A stretch of 64,000 nt of DNA from Pectinophora gossypiella (taxonomy: Eukaryota > Arthropoda > Insecta > Lepidoptera > Gelechiidae). The stretch is from NCBI RefSeq assembly GCF_024362695.1, contig NC_065404.1, positions 8,286,604 to 8,350,603 on the forward strand, in the 5' to 3' direction. A program made the position numbers and the translations under genes. The notes below the pieces were generated by a model that ran no database searches, had not been told where the DNA came from, and was given only the letters and a program-made list of their open reading frames with translations. The first letter of the stretch is position 1. Each line of letters opens with the position of its first letter. Shown one piece after another: positions 23,301 through 35,606 of the stretch.

Positions 23301-25615
23301 AAAAACGGCTCTTGTTGAATTCCGTGGCCAACAATGGATAATTTATCGTGGTCGACTACGGCACGGCAGTCTGCGCAAAATAAGAATTGTAGATATCTGC
23401 CTGCTAAAGGTCTATTTGGAAATATGCTATTTAAACACAACTTGAAAACCTGATTCTTTTAAGTGGAAGTAATGTAGGAAAAAACGGAAATAATCGGGGG
23501 AAATAATTAAACGACTCTCTTGTGAATTATTGATGTTCGTTGTGGTGGTGGATTTACGAGGGACTACTCCTGAGGGACATGTTTGTTCGAGGCCTGAATT
23601 CGGCCAAGCAAATGTTTTTGTCACTCGACCAACTATTTCAATTTGTGGTAGGGGAGTGACTACATACATAATATACATCTCCGAGATGAGAAAACAGGTT
23701 TAAGAAGCAAATGTTAGTAAGTACATTTACGTCAATGATAAGGGTTGTATCACGTACTCCCAGAATAATTATGTTGCTCTTTCTCTGGTATTGACAGGAA
23801 AGATGGACATCTAATTTATCAGTCTACCATTCGTAACATATATGTTATTGTTATAAAGTTACATGTATCGTATATAACAGTAACACATATTATGTGTAAA
23901 GGTGCTGATAAGACCTTATTGAAAATGATAAAAGCCAATAAAATATTTTTATCTGAAGTACACCTGTTTTATAGGTTTCAGCTTTCTTAAATACCTAAAG
24001 ATTTATTTGTTTCGTAAACAAGTACTTAAAGACGCAAAAACAATAATCCTGAGCAAAGTTATATTGCGAAAGGAAAATTTATGTTAAGTGTATTTTTTGC
24101 GAAAGAGCTTAAAACTCGCGGTGGATTCATCTTTCTCCTTTACAATTCGTTCTGCTAAATTAGCACTCACTTCTTTACCGAGCTTCTGTCCATTTGCTTA
24201 CTGGCCGAATCCCCGTCTCATTTTCTGTTTACAAATGCATTTATTTCTTGTTAGACGTATAATGCGAAACTGATTTATACCGCGTTATATTTGCGTTGAA
24301 TAACGCCACAAGTCTGTATCAACGCAGGGGTAATATTCTGTTTGGTATTGTTTTACAACTCTAATTCCAAATATTAGGTTTGCATTTACGCATTACATTT
24401 CAAGTGAACTGAATTGAATCGTGAACGGTTGATTAGACAACCCTTTGAAGTTAATTAAAACAATCTGTGACCATTTTCATCTGTGTTCGATCGTAAACGC
24501 AGAGTACACAGTCTATTTATATAGGAATATCCGCACATAATTTGTGCTCAATCACCTCATAGGTTATCCGAGCGTATCTGGCCTGCGCAACGCACGATCG
24601 TTACTCTAGATCCATACAAGGGGCAATAATTACTGCCTTAGCGGTTAAACGGCATACTGATTCGCCTTTATCACGCCCAATTGTTGTGCGAACCTGCCCC
24701 ATTCACAAACTACGCGACCAGAATCCTAGATAACCTGTACACGAGTTTCGCTTTTTTTCGAGTAGCAAAATGGAAACCAATTGAATTTGGATCACGTCTT
24801 TTCAACGGCTGCCGTTTTATTAGAAATCATTTCGGTTGTCGACTTTTGGTAATTACAAATATGATTTCTTATATTTTATTAAATTCTCTTACGATTTCTT
24901 GGCTTACTTAAAGGTTGGTCATCCCGACTCGTCAAATGATGACAAAGGTTGATGATAATTATCACGGATACGGCATTGATGTCTTTTATTTTATTTGGAT
25001 AATCAACAATGAAAAATGAAATATAAATTAAACATAAAGCCAATAACAGATTAAGCCAGGTTACAATTAAAGTACCGACCAACTAAGTAATTTAAATTTG
25101 TAAATAGGAAACTGGATGCCGTCTTGATATAAGACTTAGATTACGTAGTATTTACGAGGCAGCGTTTTTAATGACTTTGTTTTATTTATTCTGTAAATAT
25201 AAATGTGTCGAACGAGAAGAAATAAAAACATAATAATTACTATTATACAATGACAATTTATAAAACAGAAGAATTTAAAACTATTTCTCTAATGTTCTCA
25301 GAATCTATTCCAACTTAGAAAAAAATTAAGACCTTACGTATTTCATTAGGTGGTTAATCGCTTACATGCATCGTAGTCTAGGAAGAAAATCTAAAATGTA
25401 GCCAGCTAGTTAAAATCCCGGGCGTGTTCTAGAAGTCGACTAAAGGATTACGTGCTTAACATAGTGAAGATGTTATAACCTCACCACATAAGCGTCGACG
25501 CCCGGCCCGCTACTTAAACTATTACACCTATAGTGCAATACAGTGTCGTATGAAGGCAGGGTAAAAAAATATCGTAACAACAAATGCAAATTTATATAAT
25601 ATTGTGAGTTGGTCA
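20351..25615. other. Long repeat-poor stretch
   Basis: About 5.3 kb with no recognisable gene, tRNA or repeat. The longest frame, 126 codons at 21628-22008, and the overlapping frames at 22107-22467 have no identifiable domains, and no spliced-exon pattern could be argued from sequence alone. Confidence 0.45.
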
Positions 25616-25619
25616 CAAG

Positions 25620-25705
25620 ATGACCTGATGGTGTAATCGTTAACATGCTCGTCCCAAATTGACAAGAGCTGCTGGTTCAACTCTCGTCCGAGTTAGAATA
25701 TTTTT
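25620..25705 (+). repeat. tRNA-like SINE head remnant
   Basis: GATGGTGTAATCGTTAACATG resembles Pol III box A and GGTTCAACTCTCGTCC resembles box B at tRNA-like spacing. It is followed by a T-rich run. There is no cloverleaf good enough for a functional tRNA gene. Confidence 0.5.
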
Positions 25706-27849
25706 CATTTTTTTTTCTCTTCGTGAGTTTTCCTAAGCACGGGTAAGTGTTATAAAAACAAAAAAAAAGAAACAAGACAAATTACAACCATTCGGGCAGT
25801 CTTAAACCTCCTACTGACATTGCTTTCTAACTCCCTGATTCCGGATGACTGTTACATTTTTCAGCAAAATTTTACTCTGATTTCACTTTTTTTTGTCTAT
25901 TTTAGATCAATAGTGACGTTCGCGTCATTTTGGATACTCATCAACTACCCTATTGTACAGTGACAGTTAACCAGCCCGCCGCCCAAATAGATATAATCCA
26001 TTACGTTGGAGACGTAATTATTATTATCTAAGACGATTCCTACGACGTGCCTAAGATGATAAGTAGTTGAACGCTCAAAGTGTACATTTAGGACCACATA
26101 GTCGAGCCACCAACAAAATGGATGCAGTTGACACCTGGCTTTATCAATTCAATTCAATTCTTTATTCATAATAAATATCCAAGTAGCATACGATATGACA
26201 ATAAGGTGACATGTCAATCCCACTTATTTTTATCATTGTCATTGTCGACTGTCATCTGTTATTGTCGCAGTCGTTTGAAAATTAGTCAAACCCTCTGGTC
26301 TCTTGCTGGTGCCGCAGGTGAGATAGCGTTATACGACTACATACATTTTGCGGTTGCGTTCCCATGGTGTCCTAGTAAAGTAGGTCCCTAAGTCCAGCTG
26401 AAAAGTTTTAGGTAACGAACATCACACGCATAAGTTTCTAAAGTAGGTTCTCAACTACAGTTGTAATCAAGGTCGACCTCTACTGCAGACGTATCAGCTC
26501 TTGTGTTTTTAGTTTGATAAGTTTTTCGGAACTTTAATACAAAATCTTCACAAGTAAGTAATCTCCTCGACGCCAATATCAAACGTTTATTCCCCAGCCG
26601 TCTAGAACTTAACGAAGCGTTAAAAGCAGCATTTAAATACACAATTTTACAGGACGTTATAAGCAATTCTGTTTTGACATTCAGACGTATTAGAAATAAT
26701 CACATTCTTTTAGAGAAACGAAACGTTTTCTTTAAAAGGCAATTTTACTGTTGCTCGGCTGTTTATGTAGATTAAGCTGTATTAAGTTGTGTGTTGTGTG
26801 CCTTTTCATAGCCGCAAATTACATTGTATAGCGAAAATACCAATCCTGAAGAAAGGTCTTTTAACAAACCAATGAGCTCCTTGTCTTGAACGCTAAAACA
26901 TTCGGATGCAAAGTAGATTCAAATGTAGCTTAACTATAACTGGTATAAGTATATCTGGAGGAAACAGAGAGTGGAGTGGTTCCGCCCAATAAGCCTTTAG
27001 TACCCCACATCTCTACTAAGTCGTCACTAAACAAGTTTAGTTTGCAAATCCCGCAAGCCGGACAGGAAGCAAGTAAATATTATACATTCATTTGAGACCT
27101 AGAGAAGGGATTATGTTCATCACAAAAATAATAATTTCTGAATGTAGTCCGTTTATTTAAGATTATGCTACATATATTAAATCCGTGAAATCCTTAATCC
27201 ACTGCAGCATACAGCTCAGGATCGCCGGTCACCTTTAAATGTTATTTTATTTCCAAATAAAATACGTTGGAAGCAAATGTCTGGTGATAGACACCAGGCG
27301 GCATTAATAGGGCAGCAATGATTAAGCACCATTTCAACTTAAAATACGCCCGACATATCCCGACGGTCATGTTGGTGACCGTTGAATCCTATTGACACTT
27401 TAAATCCTATCGTAGGTACTTATTTTCATTAAACCATAGGAGAAAAGACAAACTTTCGCACTCATAATATTAATTTAGATACAGGAAGGATCACCCATAG
27501 TGACACACGGCCACGCTATATATACGTGCCGTTAAGAAGTTGAAGTGTACGGTTCGCCGCAGAAGGCAGCTTTTCAATTTCCATATTATGGGGGAGACAC
27601 AGAGGCTGTTGATATGAAGCGTCAATTTCAGGGTACTATTAAACTCTCATTTTGCGTCGTTTTCTTGCTCAAAGTGCTCGACTTTACATATTCTTGTTAA
27701 AGCTATTTGTTAAACAGGTTCGTAAATCGTGACAAAGTTGACTTTAATCATTAAAATCCAGCGTATTTCTTAAAGAGTTATAAATTTTACATAAGACGAT
27801 AAAATTTATAACCGTTACTTTGATGTCATCTGTTTATCAGTGATAGTCC

Positions 27850-27912
27850 TGTTCAGAGAACGCGTGACTTACATCGAAGTATCACGGGTTCGAATTCTAG
27901 CTCGGACTTTAA
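27850..27912 (+). repeat. tRNA-like head remnant with box B
   Basis: GGGTTCGAATTCTAGCTCGG fits a box B, and the upstream part is degenerate. It is probably a decayed SINE head related to the one near 25.6 kb. Confidence 0.4.
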
Positions 27913-27989
27913 TCGAGTTTTCGAAGTTGAATCGACTTTATGAGTTTGAATTCATGTTTCGATCATAGATAATTGACGTCATGTTGTTT

Positions 27990-28660
27990 CCAGTATTTGT
28001 GCCCATTTAATGCCAAAAGGTTCGCCCTTTTTTACATGGGACTTACGCATAGCTGGCGAGGAGTGGGTGTATATTAGGGAATGCAATCCCAATCTCGCGA
28101 GATCTCGTCAAATTTTTCGGGATCAATCCCGAAGCATAATATGACGAGATCCCATTCGAGTTTGAAGGGATCGGGCGAATCTCTTTGAGTTATACTCTTT
28201 GTTTTGATTATTCTGATTTCCGAAGAAAACCTAATTATTTAGTTAGTAATATTGAAGAAAAAAGCATTTGTTTTCTTTCATAAAATCATCATCATCTCCC
28301 TAGCATTGCCTCGTTTGTCACAGGATCCGCTTACTTAACCTGAAGATTTGACAGGTCCGGTTTTTTACAGAAGCGACTGCCTGTCTGACCTTCCAACCCG
28401 CGAAGGGAAAACCAGCCCAATACAGGTTTTCTTTCAAAACATATTTTGTTTTAATTAACCTCACTGTCACAAACAAGCAATTTTCATCGTTTTCAGCCAT
28501 CCTAATGTTACATTTTGTTAAGAAAATTTCGGGATCTCACGGGATTGATATTTCCAATATATCTCGAATTTTACGATCTCGAATCGGATTGCATTCCCTA
28601 GTGTATATACTATTCACCTCTGTTTACTCCCTCGGGGATACAGGCGTGATGCTATGTTAT
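27990..28660 (+). repeat. Dispersed repeat split by a hAT MITE
   Basis: The left part contains TTTACATGGGACTTACGCAT and GAGGAGTGGGTGTATATT; the right part contains CTCCCTCGGGGATACAGGCG and TGATGCTATGTT. Together they match the undivided copy at 9557-9630. The hAT element inserted into the GTGTATAT within it. Confidence 0.6.
28075..28600. mobile_element. Non-autonomous hAT element (MITE)
   Basis: A 526-bp element with 15-bp terminal inverted repeats: TAGGGAATGCAATCC at 28075-28089 and GGATTGCATTCCCTA at 28586-28600. It is flanked by a perfect 8-bp target duplication GTGTATAT (28067-28074 and 28601-28608). The TAGGG terminus and 8-bp duplication are hallmarks of the hAT superfamily. Subterminal regions are dense in GATCTCG and GGGATC motifs, as expected for transposase binding. 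The internal 60-codon minus frame is not a transposase. Confidence 0.92.
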
Positions 28661-31600
28661 ATGATAATATGACATCTGTCATATTTATATCACAGGTTTG
28701 AATATCGAAGACCAATCAAAATTACAATTAACGACCCAATTAGCAGTCGTCGGTCGCTGAATCTATTATGGCGAAAGAATAAATTATTGTTGGCAAAAAC
28801 AATGGCGTTTTGGTAAAAACAAATACATTATCTGTGGCATTGTCAGACGGGCCAAGCAGCGTGGAGGGATATTTTCCGGAGCCCATTTTCACCGGGAACG
28901 GGTTTTTCAATTTATTTCCCGTTTTAGCCGACTGCCGTCGTAATTACAACACCGCACGGGCGTACCACATAAAATCGATGTATACCCCTAATAATATTCA
29001 CTGGACTTTTTTTCCTGGGCGTAATGTATGTACCACGTGTTGAATTAATAACTACATTCATTAATTCACACGTTTAACCCTTATTTAAATAGCTATGATA
29101 TAAAAACATACATTTTTCGTACATAAATTAACATACACACGTCCCACTGAGTGATCTACTCGTCACCTTTGGTAAGGGCATGCCACACTGTTCCATCGCA
29201 GCCCAGTAGATAAAACACCCGTATCCGATACAATAAAAAAAACATCAAACGAACTTTTTGTTTCGTTCCCAGTGAGTTTGATTCCGAAATCAAAACCAAA
29301 CACAGATTTGCTGAACGAGGTGCTCAATCACTACGCTACAGTTGTCGACAGTTTTAAATCTCTCTAAAGCATGGCAAAATTTTACAAACAGAACAGATAA
29401 GTCTCATCATTTCTTTTTCAAAACATCAAGCTATATTTCCCTCAAGCTTACCCTTTCCCAAAAATTCTCTTTATCAAGTGACCCCGCCGACTCTGGCGTA
29501 ATAACATTGTTGACACCAGCTAGAGGAAAATATTTAACAGGAAAACCATGCTCTAGTGAGCTGGAACGCTTCGAGTGAATGAATAAACATTGAATATAAT
29601 AATCGATAGCGATTGGAATAAGAGGAATTAGAATTCTGATTTGTAATATATCCACATTCAAAGAGTTCTTTAGTATTTTTGTGTTTGTCAGATAAAAACC
29701 GCTTGATAACACTACAATAAATGTTTCTACCCCAATGCCGCAGAAGGAGGGTAAAGGAGGGTGAAAGTAAAACAGCAATATCACCCACCCGCGAAATTGA
29801 TTAATTTCTAAACACGATAATTGGACATGGTACGAGTCAAACGAATGACAGGAAATGGAATAACGATATAAGAAACGGGGACCAAGTTTAACATAATTTA
29901 ACGCGAGAACGGGCACTCGCACCAAGTACCGGCGGATACGAGGCGGCGTTCAATTCTGCCCCCTATAATACCACGATAAAAGAGATTGAACTTACTTCGT
30001 CCGTAATAAGCACTCCCTGTTCCACTGCAAAATTCGACGGAGCAGTTCCATTCCGAAAATAAATTCTATTCAACTAAACGGAAAAACGGAATCGTACTTC
30101 CGAAAAACCCTTAATAAGTTACTAAGTCGTATTTTTTCCTAAGATATAAAGTAATGTGAGCTCAGTCGGAATAATCTCCTCTGCAAACTGTTTCACACGC
30201 GACGTAGCTCGTGACCGTTTGAATTTTTCGGAGCACTACTTCACTAACTAGTGAAAAGTGTCACAGAATATTGGTTTCAACGCGCAAAGAGTTCAATCTC
30301 GGTACTTCCGTTCAGATAACGCAATCCCCGGTGATGATAAGCCTGTTTACATGAGAAAAGGAAATTCCAACCAATTCATATAAAACCACGCGGAAATTTA
30401 AACATTAAGCGGAGACAATTTCATTTGGAGCTAATTAAGGAAAACATCCCGCGTTGCTGCGTCTTACTTATCTTCACGTTATCGGTTACGACAGTTATTT
30501 GACGTACATTTTGTTAAACTGTTCCATGTTTCAAGTTTACGTAATTGGAGTCAAGTATTCAAGAGAAAGATTTATAAATAAGTCCTTTGAAACTTAGTTG
30601 AAGATTATGCGTGGCTATAATCTTTGACTTTGTGTCAAAGCGGATTCAGTAAAGAGGATCAAGGTCGGCATCTTTGCATACGAGTACCTCCATCACCCTT
30701 TACCCTGTCCATATTTACCCTACAAGAGCGAGAATCCACTTGCGATAGTTTTAAATTACGTCTAGGTGTGTATAACTACTAGGAATATCTAACTATTATG
30801 CAGATGAAAATAATTAATTCTCAAACAAACCCCACATTTATCATTCAATGTATGTGGAACGCGTAAGAAAAACATGTCAGATCTCGCATACTGGCTCTAT
30901 ACAAAACTCTTTTGTTTGCTGATTCATGACAAGGTCTCAAATGATAAACGAAGAGGGTTGGCGCATCCTTGATTTTAGGAGGCAAAAACAATAGTGTCTC
31001 CGGAGATAATGTTGGAGTCCATTAAGGAAAATGTGTGGATGACACTAGTGGTGATCAATAGAAGCTGTCTGGCAAGTAGGTCGGATCTGCCAGATGATAC
31101 AGGCATACATGTTATTAATGGTCACCTCATGGTCAACCATAAATGCTGTCACGACACTAAATATTATCCAAATACATTTTGCGATGCTACATATGAGGCA
31201 GCTGTTGTGTACTGCAAACCTACGTTATTACTTGGCAGCCTCGGCCGAAAATAATAAACGAATATTAGTATTTACAAGAACAGTAGAGAAAGGTCCACCA
31301 AAATTTTATCTTTTTATTTGTGACCGCATTTTTATAGCTTCGGTTCTGTTATAAATATATGCGAATAACTAAAGCTTATTGAATATTCTATTAAATCAGT
31401 TATCCCATCTCTATCTGAATCAGAGATAAAATAGAGAGAATCGAATATTAAATCGATTGTTATCACGCTTAAAAAATCTATATTCGAATCAATTACAATT
31501 ACTCGCTTCGTGAGACGAGTGCTAGGATCAAATGGAATATGGTAATCTTATACTTAATGCAGTACGTAGGCGAAAACCTTCCCGCTCGAATTGGAGCCGA

Positions 31601-31954
31601 TTGGTAGAAGAATTACGCCAAACATTTGCTGCAGAACGATTTTGTTATTACGAGAACAAAAGTGAAGTGCGGTTTTCCGCGGATAACTTTCGGCAAACAT
31701 GGCATACTTGCAAACACAGACATCACTCTTACTCATACGTAAAACGATAAACTGAAAACGGCGCAACATCTATAAAGAAATTTAAAATTCAATTGAATTG
31801 TTCGCCTGTCTGGTATTTCCATCTTGCAGCTAGCCGAGAAGTGTTCAGCTGTTCTAAATCTAATTTTAAAACGACGCGAAATCCTGGCATGGTACTTTAA
31901 AATTTGTAAAACCTAGCGAGGAATAAAGAATTAGCGAGGAATTTCATTTGCGAA

Positions 31955-32110
31955 GTGCGATGTGAGTTGGTCGGCGCAGGGAGGGCGTCGCATCGTTATC
32001 GGGCACTTGTCAGCGCGGGAAGTTGGCGCGTGTTCCGCGGAGGGCGGAGCGCCACCGAGCCACCGCTGCGCCGCCGACCGCCACTTGTTCTCCGCAACTA
32101 TCTAAACCAC
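31955..32110. other. CpG-rich island
   Basis: About 20 CpG dinucleotides in some 120 bp, in contrast to AT-rich flanks. An 82-codon frame with many Arg and Ala codons spans it (31955-32203). It could be a promoter, a 5' exon or an enhancer; no start or splice evidence decides between them. Confidence 0.5.
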
Positions 32111-33855
32111 GTAGCTGGCACGGATGAGTACGCCAAACTTGTAATATCCACCCACGCCCAAATTACTCACCCCTCTACTTCAAAGTTGTTTACAATTTTT
32201 TAGGAAGTAATATATAAAATTCACGAAAGTTTTAGAATTCTAAGAGAATTTTAATTATTCACATTAAGATATGTTTTCGTAACGAGGAGGTCTAATCCGA
32301 GTTGTTTTTTCTTTTAATTTTTGTTAGCTTTTGTTTTCTTTATTTACAAAGGAAAGAGAACACTGCATGTGAAATGGTTTGTGATGATACGTATCTATGC
32401 GGCTGTGAACAAATGAAAGGCGCAGAGTAAGCAAGGAGATGGAAAATACCGGATGTTGTACGGTTCCTGCGTCTGTCCATTAAACTGGGTCGGGACGGGA
32501 CGCAAATTCCAGCGAAAACAGAAAATGCAACACGCGAGCTCGGAAGATATAGTGTCCCGCGCGAACTGCCGCGACACTCGAAAGCAGATTAGTGTAATGC
32601 TACTAAATTGTGTCATGAGTGAATAGATAGCAGTGAATATACACCACTTGAATTCTCTCCTTTTAACGATCGAAGTACGTTTCAAATGTATTATAAACGT
32701 CGTCATCCGATTTTCATCGAACCACAATTGAAAATCACGTCGACGTCATAACATTATTTCCCCATATTTTTCTATAGAATTCGGCAAATTGAATTTCTGC
32801 TGCAATCATTGCGTTGCGAATAAAGCAATTTCATTCAATAGTATAAATCAATGAAAAATGAGATTTACAGCAGTGCGAATGAATTTAAAGCGACTCGCTC
32901 TCGACTGAATATTTCTAACAAAGTAGTCCGTGAACGTCGGTGCATGCTTCATACATACAGAAGGGTTGACGTTCAGGTCCGGAATGCATGAGATCTTTTA
33001 TAAATGCCACTAGACCTGCGTTCGCACTAGCGCAAGTATGGAGTTGACGGAACTTTCAACAAGTCAGTAGATGAAAGTAAGAAGTGGAGCAATCGTAGTT
33101 CCGAGAGGCACGGGACCGCGGTGAAGTGGGTGGCAAACCGTTTCATACATTGTTCCGAAGCAATCTAACAACGCTTAGATAGCAATTTCTTAGATAGTTC
33201 TCAAACTACATTCATCGTGAGTTTATCTTATCTTTCATAACCGGAGTTTACTCAGACGAGCTTTGCTCGTATTTTGATTACAAATGGAACGGCAGAGAAT
33301 TGGTGCTAACGGAACTAGGTAACATGCATTCACAATGCGAGATACCTGCAGTACTGCGATCAATATCATCGCTACTTCGCATTGTGTACATTGTATGTAT
33401 TACGTTAAACGTTTAAAGAACTACGACGAGTATAGACCCAGGTAGTACACAAATCGGTCTCAGTACGTTTAAAGTAAAATACATTCGGCGACGGCGCAGC
33501 ACTCGTAGAGGTAAATACGGGAAAAACAAGCCGATGGAAACGAAGTTACTGTTCCAATAAATCCGCCGCACCAAACCTAACTACTCTGTTGGGATAGCGT
33601 TCACCCGTTTTTAACTTTGAGGGAACAATAAGAGTAATCAACGTTTCTTAAGCAAAAACGGGGCCGATTAATATTACGATGTTACCGGAATGGAAATAGA
33701 ATGCTTAACAGGATGTTTAATTAAAAAGTTATGTTAACAAATAAACAATTTCTCGTAAATCAGTAAGGAAGAGAAAAAGGCGATTACTCCTTTGTGAAGA
33801 GTTGTGTTTGTAAAAACTTGCCAAAAACATCCGCCGACCCGCGCCTATCACAAGG

Positions 33856-33878
33856 CGACGGCGGCGGCGGCGGCGGCT
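33856..33878. repeat. (CGG)n trinucleotide run
   Basis: About six consecutive CGG triplets inside a small GC-rich patch. Confidence 0.85.
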
Positions 33879-35232
33879 CACCACCCCAGTAAGCAAATAA
33901 GCTAACGAAATGAAAAGCAAACACAAGATACTTTATTTATAAAAACCAAATAAGAAATTAATCTAAACTCTTGACATCGCAATTGAAATCGACATCGCAA
34001 GAGCAAGTAAGCTAATCGTTTATTTATTTTTTAACAGTTCATTGACAAAACTACATACATTACACATTAGACAATCAAAGAAAGGGTTCAGCTTATGCCT
34101 AGTAAAAATATTTTCCAACAGATCGGGAAAGAGATATATTTAAAAGGGTTTATATTACTTTCCAGGTCTCATTATGTTGTCAAAGACCAAACAAACTAGA
34201 TGCTTTAAATTTTAACGATTATATTAATCTTAAATTTTGATTTGTTCAAAGAACCAGTTTGAAACTCGAAATCCAGATTATTTAAATACCATGTAAGAAA
34301 CTGTACCTACTTATTTAAGTTCGCGAGATATTTAACTCTGTTTGATAACGTACCTAATTGAATTAAGAAATTTGTTTGGACAGTTATTCATTCCTAATAA
34401 GAAGCCTTGGATAGGTATACTCCGAGTTATGTACCTAAATGAATTAGCTAAAAGTTGAATTACTGGCTGAATTTACCTACAGCATGAACATTCATTTTCG
34501 TAGACATTATTTCTTCAAGATATCTTCTCTATTGAATTTGTATGAAACAAAGACTGCTGCTGCTTTTGGCTGCTTATTAAATTAGGCATGTCGAAAAAGT
34601 CTATTAAATAAAATAATAATGTAAAAAGTACTTTATTACCTAACCTTATGACCAGAGTATAAAAAAAAGCATTCTAAAACGAAAAGTAGCCAGCGTCCTT
34701 ACTATTAAAAGAGTTTTTACAATGGGAACATTCCTGAGCACGGCACATCACTACTCACATAACAGAGGAGTTCGATTTGTTACACAAGCAACGATAAACA
34801 TTTGACGGAGGCGCTAGGTGCCGGGATGCGATAGTTGTTCTCTGACGGAGAGGAACAAATTTGTGTCATTTGTTACCCAGAGGGGAGGAACAACTTTATG
34901 CAGGTCGATGAAAATACCGCCGTGTAGAGCCATAAAGCTCACTCGATAATAATTAGAGAACACCCATAAATATTCATTCCGCAGTAAACGGCGACAAAAT
35001 TCAGACAATTTATTACAATAACAAACACGACGACTTACTCAAGCTTAATAAGAATAGCGTCTCCTTGTGCCAATTAAACTGAGATATTTGCTGATGAACT
35101 GGTTATTAATAAAGATGCCAAGTCAAAATGAAGATGTCCTATAAATAGACCTGACTAAAAAAGGCTTAATTTTCTAAATACGTATTGCGTAGTTAGTGTT
35201 TAAAATGTTTCAATATAATTCTTTCATTGTAT

Positions 35233-35606
35233 CAGGATTATTACTGAGCCGCCAGAGGGCAATGACCCAGTTCATGTAAGTACTACGTAGGTACTTAATG
35301 TTTAACTTTCCATAGGGTGCTGGTTAAATATGACAAAAGCCCAAAGTTTTATTCACCATAACAGAAAAAGTATTATTACAGTATTGCCATACTTAAATAA
35401 TTATTTGAAAACTAAAATGTTGGGGTTGCCAACATTTAATTAAAGTAGAAGTTTTGGTCCCGACCAAAACATGGAATCACCTTACTTCCCGGGCAATAAT
35501 TGTTAATCATAATCAAAGGACAGTATCACAAAAGTAATAGGTAATGTCAGGAATCTAACCCAGACCTCCGGATACGAACACTTAACTACTAGACCACGGA
35601 GGCTCT
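35233..35606 (-). mobile_element. SINE B, interrupted
   Basis: Antisense copy with the head near 35606 (complement of box B TCTAACCCAGACCTCCGG; then CTACTAGACCACGGAGGC). The 3' side has ATTACTGAGCCGCCAGAGGG. The middle, about 35291-35470, does not match other copies and is probably an insertion of some 180 bp. That insertion carries two small hairpins: AAATGTTGG/CCAACATTT and GTTTTGGTC/GACCAAAAC. Confidence 0.7.

Larger units (their letters stand above)
28661..35232. other. Repeat-poor stretch with CpG-rich patch
   Basis: No supported gene. The 164-codon minus frame at 29431-29925 is hydrophobic and unlike any family I recognise. CpG-rich patches at 31955-32110 and 33841-33886 are listed separately. 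The rest is plain AT-rich sequence. Confidence 0.45.

Noticed and set aside
29431..29925. 164-codon minus-strand open frame
   Set aside because: No domain, odd composition and an overlapping alternative frame; length is compatible with chance in 64 kb.
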